In this document: positions 7,651 through 14,695 of the stretch, one piece after another | Layout: every line of letters starts with the position of its first letter | How positions within the stretch are numbered: the first letter of the stretch is position 1 | Assembly (NCBI GenBank): GCA_030642635.1 | Contig: DAOWNK010000024.1 | Span: 1 to 18,492, forward strand | Reading direction: 5' to 3' | Length of the DNA stretch: 18,492 nt | Source of the DNA: Pirellulales bacterium | Lineage (GTDB): Bacteria; Planctomycetota; Planctomycetia; Pirellulales; Thermoguttaceae | Made by a program: the position numbers and the translations under genes | Notes under the pieces: generated by a model | What the model saw: only the letters and a program-made list of their open reading frames with translations | Databases searched by the model: none | Told to the model about the DNA's origin: nothing

Positions 7651-8007
7651 TAATTCTGTGTCTTTCTCCGGTAGAACTTCATCGAGAATCTTGGAAATTT
7701 CGATCGACCGCTTCACTCCCTGGTCCAGCAGAAACTTAAGCCGTGGCGTGTGGCGCAATTCGAGCCGTCGGGCGATCTTCGACTGCAAGAACCCGGCTGC
7801 ACTTTGCAGCCCTCGAAGGCTCAAATTCTGCCGACTCTCATCACCCATCACCGAAACGTGTATCTTCGCGTGGCACAGGTCGTTCGAGACCTCCACGTAG
7901 GTCACCGTTACGTCGCGGATTCGCGGGTCGTTAAGCTCGGCCAGTATGGCCATGCCGACCACCTCACGAATCGCTTCGGCTACTTTTTGGGCACGTCTGG
8001 ACGACAT
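7648..8007 (-). CDS. rbfA: 30S ribosome-binding factor A
   Basis: The protein has 119 residues, the usual RbfA size. Characteristic features are SSRRAQKVAEAIREVV at the start, ELNDPRIRDVTVTYVEVSND (25-44), the AKIHVSVMGDE strand, LRGLQSAAGFLQSKIARRL and LRHTPRLKFLLDQGVKRS, ending in the helical IEISKILDEV. RbfA is a KH-fold factor that binds the 30S subunit and assists late 16S rRNA maturation, notably in the cold. It stands downstream of nusA and infB, the order found in most bacteria, although 130 bp holding two perfect hairpins separate infB from it. No clear Shine-Dalgarno sequence precedes the ATG at 8007. The C-terminus is short and its stop lies in a purine repeat. Confidence 0.96.
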   Translation of the reverse strand: MSSRRAQKVAEAIREVVGMAILAELNDPRIRDVTVTYVEVSNDLCHAKIHVSVMGDESRQNLSLRGLQSAAGFLQSKIARRLELRHTPRLKFLLDQGVKRSIEISKILDEVLPEKDTEL

Positions 8008-8040
8008 GGAAGTTATTTTGAGTGTGTCCGGGAATTCGTA

Positions 8041-8123
8041 ATTTAGCCCGCCGTGAATACACGGCGGGCAATGGTTGCCCCGAGTGTATTCACCGCCCCG
8101 GGTGTATTCACCCGGGGCTAAAT
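8041..8123. repeat. Double-hairpin inverted repeat between infB and rbfA
   Basis: Two perfect hairpins stand in series. GCCCGCCGTG (8046-8055) pairs with 8060-8069 over an AATA loop. GCCCCGGGTG (8095-8104) pairs with 8109-8118 over a TATT loop. A half-unit GCCCCGAGTGTATTCACC lies between them. ATTTAG at 8041-8046 and CTAAAT at 8118-8123 make the whole block an inverted repeat. Because rbfA is read through it, it may influence processing or expression, or may simply be a mobile palindrome. Confidence 0.85.
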
Positions 8124-8137
8124 AGATTGGATTTATT

Positions 8138-10756
8138 TTACAACGTTCGAGCTACCTCTTCGATCTTATATGCCTCCAGTACGTCACCCTCTTTCAAGTC
8201 GTTGAATCCGGAGAGTTTCATACCGCATTCCAGACCTTCACGGACTTCTTTGGCGTCGTTTTTTTCGCGTTTGAGGGAATCGAGCGGATATTCGCCGATG
8301 ATGCGACTCTCACGGATCACGCGAACCCGTGCGTCGCGCTGGATATTGCCCATCAACACCCGGCAGCCGGCAATGGTCCCCAGCCGGCTGATGTGGAACG
8401 TGCGTTGCACTAACGCACGCCCCAATTCCTTCTCGTGCTGTTCCGGCTTGAGCATGCCCTCCAAGGCGGCCCTTAGTTCTTCGGTTATCTGGTAGATGAT
8501 GTCATAACGTCGAATCTGTACTCCACGCTTATCGGCGAGTATTCGAGCGCCCTCGTCGGGAACGACGTTGAACCCGATGACCACGGCGTCGGATGCGTCG
8601 GCCAGATGGACATCGGCCTCTGTAATCCCGCCGACCGTGGCCTGTAGTATCTTGATTTGGACCTCGGGGTGTTCCAGCTTGGTGAGTTCCTTGCGGATGG
8701 CTTCGATCGAGCCTCGCACGTCCGCCCGAAGGATGATATTGAGCGTTTGCACCTCTTCCTCACCGAGTCGTTCGAAGAGGTTTTCCAGCGTGACGTGCGG
8801 TCGGCCGCCGCTAAGCTCTTTCTGCCGCAACTCGTCTTCCCTTTGTTCAGCAAGCTGCCGTGCCTGGGAGATGTCTTCCAGTGCATAGAAGCGGTCTCCG
8901 GCGCCAGGGGTAACGTTCAACCCGGTCACGTTGACCGGCGTTGACGGCCCGACCTTTTCATACTTTTTTCGCCCGTCGAGCGTGTCGTACATGGCCTTGA
9001 CTCGCCCGTAGGCCGACCCGCATACCACAACGTCGCCCACGCGCAGAGTCCCGTTTTGCACGAGCAGCTTGGCCACAACCCCGCGTCCTTCGTGCAGTTC
9101 GGCCTCCAGGCAGGTTCCCAATCCTTTACGATCGGGATTGGCCTTGTACTCGTGCAACTCGGCCACCGTAAGCAGCGTTTCGAGCAGATCGTCGACGCCT
9201 TGGCCGGTCGTTGCGCTGGTTTCGATTACCTCGGTATCGCCTCCCCACTCGGTCGGCAGCAGTTCGTTGGCGGCGAGCTGCTCGAACGTGCGTTGCGAAG
9301 TAACCCCCGGCAAGTCGATCTTGTTCAGCGCCACGACGATCGGCACCTTTGCGGCCCGGGCATGGCTGATTGCTTCTTCGGTTTGAGGCATTACGCCGTC
9401 GTCTGCGGCGACTACCAACACGGCGATGTCGGTGACGTTTGCTCCTCTGGCTCGCATCTCGGTAAACGCTTCGTGCCCCGGAGTATCGACAAAGGCGACC
9501 GCCCGGCCTTCTTTCTCGACCTTGTACGCGCGAATGTGCTGCGTGATACCGCCTTTCTCGCCGGAGACCACGTCGATTCCGATAATCCGGTCCAACAGCG
9601 ACGTTTTGCCGTGGTCGACGTGACCGAGGAACGTGACAATCGGTGCGCGTGGCCTGAGCAGTACCGGGTCGTCCTCCTGCCGAAGCTCCTCCAGAAGCTT
9701 CTCTTCCAGGTTGGCCTCGTGCTGGAAGTCAACCTCTACTCCAAGCTCCACTGCCAACAGTTCGGCCGTTTCTCCGTCGAGGTTGGCTGTAATGTTACTG
9801 ACCATTCCCAGCGCAAGCAGCTTACCCAGGATGGTCTGCGCCGGGACACCGAGCGCCTCGGAAAATTCGCGGACGGTGCACGGCAGATGGACTGTTACGT
9901 TTCCCTTGCGCGGCGCGGCGGTGTTGGCGCCGGTCCGCCTGATACGATTGCGCCGCTTGAGTCTGGTCGGGATATCCCCTTCTTCATCCGAGCGACGTCG
10001 TTTGGTGGAAGTCGTACGTTTTCGTTTTAGCTGTCGGGCCTCGCGTCCGCCCAGTGTAGGCGTATCGGCGCCCTTGGCGGCTCGTCCGCCACGGCGTGGT
10101 CGTTCCCGACCCGGGGTTGTCGGCGCCAAGGGAACCGGTTTCTCAGCCGGCGCCGGTTTTCGCGGCGACGCCTTTCGGTCTGCCGCCTTTTTCTTTTGCT
10201 CGTGCTTACGGAGGTGTTCCGGGAGCGGTTTTGTGCCTGCTTTTCCGGCACGGATGGCGTCGGGCGGGAGTTTAATATCCGGTTTTTGTGGTGCAGGTTC
10301 CTTAGATTTTTTTTTCTTGGGCGATTTGCCCGAAGGCGGCATAGGAGCCAGCTTGATGGCCGGGGGCGTTTTCTCAGGCGGCTTAGGCGCCGAAGTTTTT
10401 TCCTCTCGCTTTTCCGGCGGTTTCTTTTTTTGGGTTGGTTTTTCCTTCGTCGGCCTGGCGTCCAGCATCGGCACCTTTCCGCCGGCTGCACTTGTCGGTG
10501 CGATGTAATCTTCCCGCCGGAACGTTTTGGATTCCGCCGAAGGCACCTCTTTGCCGCCCAGCGCCGATTTGCCGCCCTGGGTGCTCGCCTTCTTTTTCCC
10601 CTTTTCCATATAAGCAGTGACTTTGGCAAGTTCCTCGTCCGATAGGCTTGCCAGCGCAGACCCCTTGCCTGTGATACCCACCTTGTTGCAGATATCTACA
10701 AGTATCTTGCTGTCGAGCTTCAGCTTTTTCGCTAGTGCGTAAATTCGGATGGGCAC
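8138..10756 (-). CDS. infB: Translation initiation factor IF-2
   Basis: IF-2 is the GTPase that brings fMet-tRNA to the 30S subunit and promotes 50S joining. The 872-residue protein begins with the IF2_N helix domain (MPIRIYALAKKLKLDSKILV). A long Lys/Pro-rich disordered region follows (about 55-290). Then come a second IF2_N-like domain (VTVHLPCTVREFSEALGVPA) and the G domain with GHVDHGKT (about 377), DTPGHEAF (about 423) and NKIDLPG (about 478). Beyond lie the beta-barrel, the IF-2 domain 3 (NIILRADVRGSIEAI) and a C-terminal fMet-tRNA-binding barrel with CRVLMGNIQRDARVRVIR. All G motifs are intact. It sits 85 bp downstream of nusA; that gap contains an AT-rich repeat. The stop TAA is at 8138. 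Confidence 0.97.
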   Translation of the reverse strand: MPIRIYALAKKLKLDSKILVDICNKVGITGKGSALASLSDEELAKVTAYMEKGKKKASTQGGKSALGGKEVPSAESKTFRREDYIAPTSAAGGKVPMLDARPTKEKPTQKKKPPEKREEKTSAPKPPEKTPPAIKLAPMPPSGKSPKKKKSKEPAPQKPDIKLPPDAIRAGKAGTKPLPEHLRKHEQKKKAADRKASPRKPAPAEKPVPLAPTTPGRERPRRGGRAAKGADTPTLGGREARQLKRKRTTSTKRRRSDEEGDIPTRLKRRNRIRRTGANTAAPRKGNVTVHLPCTVREFSEALGVPAQTILGKLLALGMVSNITANLDGETAELLAVELGVEVDFQHEANLEEKLLEELRQEDDPVLLRPRAPIVTFLGHVDHGKTSLLDRIIGIDVVSGEKGGITQHIRAYKVEKEGRAVAFVDTPGHEAFTEMRARGANVTDIAVLVVAADDGVMPQTEEAISHARAAKVPIVVALNKIDLPGVTSQRTFEQLAANELLPTEWGGDTEVIETSATTGQGVDDLLETLLTVAELHEYKANPDRKGLGTCLEAELHEGRGVVAKLLVQNGTLRVGDVVVCGSAYGRVKAMYDTLDGRKKYEKVGPSTPVNVTGLNVTPGAGDRFYALEDISQARQLAEQREDELRQKELSGGRPHVTLENLFERLGEEEVQTLNIILRADVRGSIEAIRKELTKLEHPEVQIKILQATVGGITEADVHLADASDAVVIGFNVVPDEGARILADKRGVQIRRYDIIYQITEELRAALEGMLKPEQHEKELGRALVQRTFHISRLGTIAGCRVLMGNIQRDARVRVIRESRIIGEYPLDSLKREKNDAKEVREGLECGMKLSGFNDLKEGDVLEAYKIEEVARTL

Positions 10757-10793
10757 CTAGCCACTCCCTTATACTTTGCAAATTGATTTTTAA

Positions 10794-10852
10794 CATTTGA
10801 CCATTTTCAATTGACCATTTTCAATTTGCAATTTTCAATTTTCAATTTACAA
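10794..10852. repeat. AT-rich TTTTCAATT tandem repeat between nusA and infB
   Basis: The block consists of variants of TTGACCATTTTCAA and CAATTTTCAATTT, several copies in a row. It covers the nusA-infB gap, and the TGA stop of nusA (10842-10844) lies in one of the repeats. No open reading frame of its own is present. It is likely an intergenic dispersed repeat that has invaded an operon. Confidence 0.75.
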
Positions 10853-12251
10853 CTTGGTCGGACAAATCGTCGTTGGTATCTACGGTCTCGGCGGCGACTG
10901 TTTCGGTCTCGGTTTCTGCTGCTTCGGTCTCGGTTTTTGCTGCTTCGGTCTCGGTTTTTGCTGCTTCGGTCTCGGTTTTTGCTGCTTCGGTCTCGGTTTT
11001 TGCTGCTTCGGTCTCGGTTTTTGCTGCTTCGGTCTCGGCGGCGACCGCCTCGATCTGTGCTTGTTCGCGTTGCAGGCGACGCTGCTTGGCTGATTCTCGC
11101 TCGGCCTCCTCGGCCTTTACTTCAGCTTGTTGGACGATCCGGTCGACTTGCTCGCTACTGAGCCCACCGCCCATCTCGGTCAGAGCGTCCGGCTCGATCA
11201 CCGAGAGGTCGTCGTATGAGAGGAATCCCTCGCCGACCAGCTTTTCGGCCAGTTCCTCATCAAGCCCCTCCAGCGATGCGTAACCGACCACTGCCTGCTC
11301 GATTTGTTCGTCGAGTTCCTCTCGGGTCATAATTTCGATGTCCCAGCCGCACAGTTTACTGCCGAGCCGGACGTTCTGCCCGCGTCGCCCGATGGCCAGC
11401 GAGAGCTGATCTTCGCGCACCAGGACAATGGCGCGGCCGAGCATCTGACACAGGATGACCTCTTCGACCTCGGCCGGCTGCAGTGAGTTGGGAATCAGCA
11501 CCTGCATATCGTCGTTGTAGCGGACAATGTCGATCCGTTCGCCACCCAACTCGTCGACGATGTTTTTGATGCGGTTTCCACGCACGCCCACACAGGCGCC
11601 TACGCAGTCGACCCGTTGGTCGGTGCTGCTGACGGCGATCTTGGTCCGATAACCCGGCTCGCGTGCGATGGATTTGATTTCTATAACACCTTCGGCAATC
11701 TCCGGTATCTCCTGCTCGAACAACCTCTGCACTAAATGCGGCTTGGTTCGGCTTAGTATTACCATTACGCGGCTACCCCGCTTGCGAACCTCGTATACAG
11801 TAGCACGGACGCGCTCGTTGGCATGATGCGTCTCGCCGGGGATTTGTTCTCCGCGCGGCAGTATGGCCTCGACGTTGCTAAGCGCGACGGTGGCTGCTCC
11901 CCCCTCGTATCGCTGGATTACACCGGTGACCAACTGGCCTCTCAATTCTTCGTATTCCTCGAACAGTGTATCTCGCTCGGCCTCGCGAATCTTCTGGATC
12001 ATTACCTGCCTGGCGGTTTGTGCGCCGTTGCGTTCGGACATTTCCGCCGGGTCCAACGACTCGCCGTTGTGGGTTCCGGAAATCGAGCCATCGTCGCGGT
12101 CGATCACAACAACGATATCTTCGTCTTCTCCGAAGTGCTTCTTTGCGGCGGAAACCAGCGCAGCTTCAATCCCTTCGAAGACAACTTCCTTGTCGATATT
12201 TTTATCGCGGTGAATCGCGTCGACGATTCGCAACAGTTCGTTGGAGTCCAT
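10842..12251 (-). CDS. nusA: Transcription termination/antitermination factor NusA
   Basis: NusA binds RNA polymerase and nascent RNA, influencing pausing, termination and antitermination. The 469 residues show the N-terminal polymerase-binding domain (MDSNELLRIVDAIHRDKN...), an S1 domain (QLVTGVIQRYEGGAATVAL, about 105-170), KH1 (AREPGYRTKIAVSS with CVGVRGNRI, about 195-230) and KH2 (AIVLVREDQLSLAIGRRGQN, about 272-291). A helix-hairpin-helix-like tail contains LVGEGFLSYDDLSVIEPDAL. The last 70 residues are Glu/Ala/Lys-rich, with six tandem TEAAKTE-like units coded by 21-bp repeats. The ATG at 12251 follows GAGGA at a good distance. The gene leads the operon; rimP, which usually precedes nusA, is absent. 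The last codons and the TGA lie in an AT-rich repeat, so the native end may have been altered. Confidence 0.96.
   Translation of the reverse strand: MDSNELLRIVDAIHRDKNIDKEVVFEGIEAALVSAAKKHFGEDEDIVVVIDRDDGSISGTHNGESLDPAEMSERNGAQTARQVMIQKIREAERDTLFEEYEELRGQLVTGVIQRYEGGAATVALSNVEAILPRGEQIPGETHHANERVRATVYEVRKRGSRVMVILSRTKPHLVQRLFEQEIPEIAEGVIEIKSIAREPGYRTKIAVSSTDQRVDCVGACVGVRGNRIKNIVDELGGERIDIVRYNDDMQVLIPNSLQPAEVEEVILCQMLGRAIVLVREDQLSLAIGRRGQNVRLGSKLCGWDIEIMTREELDEQIEQAVVGYASLEGLDEELAEKLVGEGFLSYDDLSVIEPDALTEMGGGLSSEQVDRIVQQAEVKAEEAERESAKQRRLQREQAQIEAVAAETEAAKTETEAAKTETEAAKTETEAAKTETEAAKTETEAAETETETVAAETVDTNDDLSDQVVN
10906..11031 (-). repeat. Six tandem 21-bp repeats inside nusA
   Basis: The plus-strand unit GTCTCGGTTTTTGCTGCTTC plus G is repeated six times in succession (10906-11031). 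The first copy has TTTCT instead of TTTTT and the rest are identical. Read in the nusA frame each unit codes for seven residues (TEAAKTE). Unit length is a multiple of three, so copy number can change by slippage without breaking the frame. Confidence 0.95.
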
Positions 12252-12264
12252 CTGTCCTCACTTT

Positions 12265-12281
12265 CCCCCCTCAATGGGGGG
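12265..12281 (-). promoter_or_regulatory. C6/G6 hairpin in nusA 5' leader
   Basis: CCCCCC (12265-12270) and GGGGGG (12276-12281) pair over a five-base loop TCAAT. The hairpin begins 13 bases upstream of the nusA ATG, just before its ribosome site GAGGA. It could modulate translation or termination in the leader; no terminator-like U run follows on the minus strand. Confidence 0.4.
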
Positions 12282-12412
12282 CATCTGCCGCCTATTATAC
12301 AACATGCAGTTTGAAGCAGCGTTTTCGCCGCCATATACATAAGTAGGGCGAAAACGTAACTTTCAACCACACAGCGCACAAAAATCTCACTCTCTACTAA
12401 GGTAATCTAGTA

Positions 12413-12441
12413 AACATACCGGTCAGGGCTGTAAGTGTCAA
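12413..12441 (-). promoter_or_regulatory. Probable sigma-70 promoter for the nusA operon
   Basis: On the minus strand TTGACA (12441-12436) is followed after 17 bases by TATGTT (12418-12413). The -35 is perfect and the -10 matches four of six positions including the essential first T A and last T. It would give a leader of about 150 bases ahead of nusA. Confidence 0.4.
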
Positions 12442-12489
12442 GGCGGTCGGACCGCTAAAATGGGGGATTTCCTCCAGAATCTTCACCAG

Positions 12490-12518
12490 TTGACATATAA
12501 ATTTGATAAGTCTAAAAT
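12490..12518 (+). promoter_or_regulatory. Probable sigma-70 promoter for rpmF-fabD
   Basis: TTGACA at 12490-12495 and TAAAAT at 12513-12518 are separated by 17 bases. This is a perfect -35 and a five-of-six -10 in an AT-rich stretch. Transcription would begin near 12525, about 45 bases before rpmF. Confidence 0.6.
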
Positions 12519-12568
12519 ATTCAACTTCTATTGTAGATATGAATAATAGTATGTGATTGGATAATACG

Positions 12569-12748
12569 ATGGCAGTTCCAAAACGTAAACATTCCAACTC
12601 GCGGACCGGCAAACGCCGGTCGCACGACGCCAAAACCCCCCCCGAAGTATCCTACTGTGATCAGTGCAGCACGGTGGTGCCGTCACATGCGGTGTGCCCG
12701 AAGTGCGGATATTACATGGGACGAAAGGTAACGGAAACCGAGTCTTGA
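12569..12748 (+). CDS. rpmF: Ribosomal protein L32
   Basis: The 59-residue protein MAVPKRKHSNSRTGKRRSHD... is a full-length L32, a structural component of the 50S subunit. Two CxxC pairs (Cys30, Cys33, Cys43, Cys46) form a zinc ribbon, so this is the zinc-binding version rather than the cysteine-free paralogue. The reading frame extends 12 bases upstream to a TTG, but the ATG at 12569 gives the invariant MAVPKRK start and is preferred. Only a weak GTGATTGG precedes it. Its TGA stop overlaps the TTG start of fabD, which suggests coupled translation. L32 next to fatty-acid genes is a widespread arrangement. Confidence 0.97.
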   Translation: MAVPKRKHSNSRTGKRRSHDAKTPPEVSYCDQCSTVVPSHAVCPKCGYYMGRKVTETES

Positions 12749-13653
12749 GCAAGATTGCGTTTCTTTTCCCAGGACAGGGGGCACAAGCAGTGGGCATGGG
12801 TCGGCGGCTGGCCGAGTCGTTGCCCAGTGTGGCCGGGCTGTATCAGCGCGCCGGCGAGGTCCTCGGCTACGACCTGGCGAAGCTCTGCTTCGAGGGGCCG
12901 GCCGAGCAACTCGACTCTACCGTGGGAAGCCAGCCGGCACTGTTTGTGACCAGCCTGGCGGCGATCGAGGCATTGCGGGCGGAATCGCCTGATGTGATCC
13001 TGTCGTGCGAAGCAGCGGCCGGATTAAGTCTCGGCGAATACACCGCCATGGTCTTCGCCGGTGTGATGGAGTTCGAGGACGGGCTGATGCTGGTGCAGAA
13101 ACGTGGTGCGGCTATGCAGGAGGCCGCCGACGCAACACCCAGCGGTATGGTTAGTATCCTGGGCTTGGAGCGAATCGAGGTCGAAGCACTGTGCGAGAAG
13201 GCACGCGGCGAGGAAGTCCTGGAGATCGCCAATCTGTTGTGCCCGGGGAATATAGCCGTCTCCGGCACCAATGCAGCATGTGAACGTGCGGCGGAGATGG
13301 CCCAATCGTTCGGGGCGATGAAGGCGGTGCCGCTGGCAGTGGCCGGGGCGTTCCACACGAAAATCATGCGACCAGCAGACCAGCGGCTCGCCGAAACACT
13401 GGCCGATGTGCCGATGCAGCGGCCGAAAATCCCGGTCGTCTCGAACGTCGATGCCCAGCCGCACGACGATCCGGAGGAAATACGCCGGTTGCTCATCCAA
13501 CAGGTCATGCATCCGGTCCGCTGGGAAGACTCGATGCGATACCTGTTGCAACAGGGGTTCGACCAGTTCTACGAAGTCGGCCCGGGGCGTGTGTTGCGCG
13601 GGCTGCTACGGCGAATTGACCGGAAAATATCGTGTCAAAGCGTGGATGTGTAG
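12745..13653 (+). CDS. fabD: Malonyl-CoA:ACP transacylase
   Basis: FabD moves malonyl from CoA to acyl carrier protein, feeding type II fatty-acid elongation. From TTG at 12745 it has 302 residues, close to the 300-320 usual. It opens LSKIAFLFPGQGAQAVGMG with the oxyanion-hole motif FPGQG. The nucleophile serine (Ser95) is in GLSLGEYTA, the arginine that binds the malonyl carboxylate is Arg120 (QKRGAAMQEA), and the catalytic His204 is in GAFHTKIM. The usual motif is GHSLGE; here the residue before the serine is Leu. The TTG start overlaps the rpmF stop (TTGA) and no nearby ATG or GTG lies before FPGQG, so it is preferred. plsX and fabH, normally between rpmF and fabD, are absent. The TAG stop lies at the edge of a tandem repeat. 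Confidence 0.95.
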   Translation: MSKIAFLFPGQGAQAVGMGRRLAESLPSVAGLYQRAGEVLGYDLAKLCFEGPAEQLDSTVGSQPALFVTSLAAIEALRAESPDVILSCEAAAGLSLGEYTAMVFAGVMEFEDGLMLVQKRGAAMQEAADATPSGMVSILGLERIEVEALCEKARGEEVLEIANLLCPGNIAVSGTNAACERAAEMAQSFGAMKAVPLAVAGAFHTKIMRPADQRLAETLADVPMQRPKIPVVSNVDAQPHDDPEEIRRLLIQQVMHPVRWEDSMRYLLQQGFDQFYEVGPGRVLRGLLRRIDRKISCQSVDV

Positions 13654-13730
13654 TGTGTAGTGGGTAGTGGGTAGTGGATGGTGGATGGTGGGTAGTGGAT
13701 GGTGGGTAGTAGATAGTGGGTAGTAGATAG
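13650..13730 (+). repeat. GTAGTGGGTAGTGG/GTGGATGG low-complexity repeat
   Basis: A run of GTAGTG, GGTAGTGGATG and GTGGATGGTGG variants fills this stretch, starting at the fabD stop (GTG TAG TGT) and ending at the inverted-repeat element. No reading frame is apparent. The G-rich strand might form unusual structures, but this is not shown by the sequence alone. Confidence 0.8.
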
Positions 13731-13811
13731 TGGCACCGGCGTCTCGCCGGTGTACACAAACAATAGGCGTTGCTATGTTCAGTCACACCGGCGAGACGCC
13801 GGTGCCACTGT
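13729..13811. repeat. Inverted-repeat element, copy 2
   Basis: The 24-nt arms 13729-13752 and 13786-13809 are exact reverse complements (AGTGGCACCGGCGTCTCGCC and GGTG). The centre contains ACACAAACAATAGGCGTTGC, matching the centre of copy 1 (6637-6725, reverse orientation) at ACACAA and ATAGGCGTT. It lies between fabD and fabG. Confidence 0.85.
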
Positions 13812-13835
13812 ATTGGTTAATGAAGGTACACTTTT

Positions 13836-14606
13836 ATGCCAAACCAAACCACAAGCCGAATTACGTGCGACCTGACCGGCAAGGTGGCGATTGTCACCGG
13901 CGCAGGTCGCGGCCTGGGCCGTGCGATTGCCGAAACACTCGCCGCTGCCGCCGCAAAGGTAGCCTGTGTGGACGTCAACGCCGACGGCCTTGCGGAGGTG
14001 ACCGGTGCGATCCAATCCGCCGGCGGCACTGCCGAGGCCTTCGCGTGCGACGTGACCGACAGCCGGCGCGTAGGTGAAGTTGTCAACGAAGTAGTAAAAA
14101 AGTGGGGTGGGCTGCACATCCTGGTCAACAATGCCGGCATCACACGCGACTCGCTTATCATGCGGATGAAGGACGATCAGTGGGATTCGGTCATCGCGAT
14201 CAACCTGCGCGGCACTTTTTTGTTCACCCGTGCGGCCGCCAGACCGATGATGAAGGGACGAACCGGACGAATTATCAATATCGCCAGTGTAGCCGGGCTG
14301 ATGGGCAATCCGGGCCAGACTAACTATTCGGCCTCCAAGGCCGGCGTGATAGGCTTGACACGGACCGTCGCACGGGAACTGGCCGCACGAAACGTCACGG
14401 TAAATGCAATTGCACCCGGGTTTATCGCCACCGAGATGACCGACGCCTTGGGCGAGGATATACTCACAGGGGTAAAAAAACAGATTCCGCTCGGACGGCT
14501 GGGCGACCCGCAAGACATCGCCGACGCCGTGCTGTTTCTGGCCAGTGATGCGGCCGGTTTCATCACAGGGCAAGTATTGACCGTTGATGGAGGATTGACC
14601 GGGTAA
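13836..14606 (+). CDS. fabG: 3-oxoacyl-[acyl-carrier-protein] reductase
   Basis: FabG reduces 3-oxoacyl-ACP to 3-hydroxyacyl-ACP with NADPH in the elongation cycle. The 256-residue protein is a classical short-chain dehydrogenase. It has the cofactor loop TGAGRGLG (21-28), CDVTD (71-75), NNAG (98-101), and the catalytic Asn123 (AIN), Ser151 (NIASVAG), Tyr164 and Lys168 (YSASK). PGFIATEMTD follows, and the C-terminus FITGQVLTVDGGLTG is typical. About ten extra residues (MPNQTTSRITC) precede the usual start; the ATG at 13836 follows GAAGGT by eight bases. It follows fabD after 182 bp filled with repeats, so its transcription may depend on read-through. Its TAA is at the head of an AGCTGATAGCT repeat. 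Confidence 0.95.
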   Translation: MPNQTTSRITCDLTGKVAIVTGAGRGLGRAIAETLAAAAAKVACVDVNADGLAEVTGAIQSAGGTAEAFACDVTDSRRVGEVVNEVVKKWGGLHILVNNAGITRDSLIMRMKDDQWDSVIAINLRGTFLFTRAAARPMMKGRTGRIINIASVAGLMGNPGQTNYSASKAGVIGLTRTVARELAARNVTVNAIAPGFIATEMTDALGEDILTGVKKQIPLGRLGDPQDIADAVLFLASDAAGFITGQVLTVDGGLTG

Positions 14607-14695
14607 GCTGATAGCTAAACAGATATAGACAAAGCGAACAAAAGTCGCTATACCTTGCAGAACCTATGGAAAAACGGGCAAATTGGAGAGTAAAC

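Larger units (their letters stand above)
12252..12568. other. Divergent intergenic region between nusA and rpmF
   Basis: The 317 bases hold no supportable gene. They contain the hairpin upstream of nusA and two probable sigma-70 promoters pointing in opposite directions, for nusA (12413-12441) and rpmF-fabD (12490-12518). The AT content rises sharply near 12490-12560, as expected for a promoter region. Confidence 0.6.

Noticed and set aside
6824..7900. 358-residue plus-strand frame opposite the endonuclease III-like gene
   Set aside because: It spans two genes on the other strand and its sequence is a mirror of their lysine-rich and glycosylase coding.
9056..10030. 324-residue plus-strand frame opposite infB
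   Set aside because: Composition is that of a shadow frame (Arg/Gln/His rich) and it lies wholly inside IF-2 coding sequence.
10906..11031. Possible CRISPR array from regular 21-bp spacing
   Set aside because: The repeats are contiguous with no spacers and lie in frame within nusA.
12397..12633. 78-residue minus-strand frame between nusA and rpmF
   Set aside because: It overlaps the rpmF start and the two promoters, and has no recognisable motif.
13650..13730. Possible CRISPR-like or regulatory tandem array
   Set aside because: Units are 6-12 bases long without spacers; this is simple-sequence repeat.
13779..14573. 264-residue minus-strand frame opposite fabG
   Set aside because: It is the antisense of a clearly recognised reductase and shows no family motif; long antisense frames are expected in GC-rich genes.
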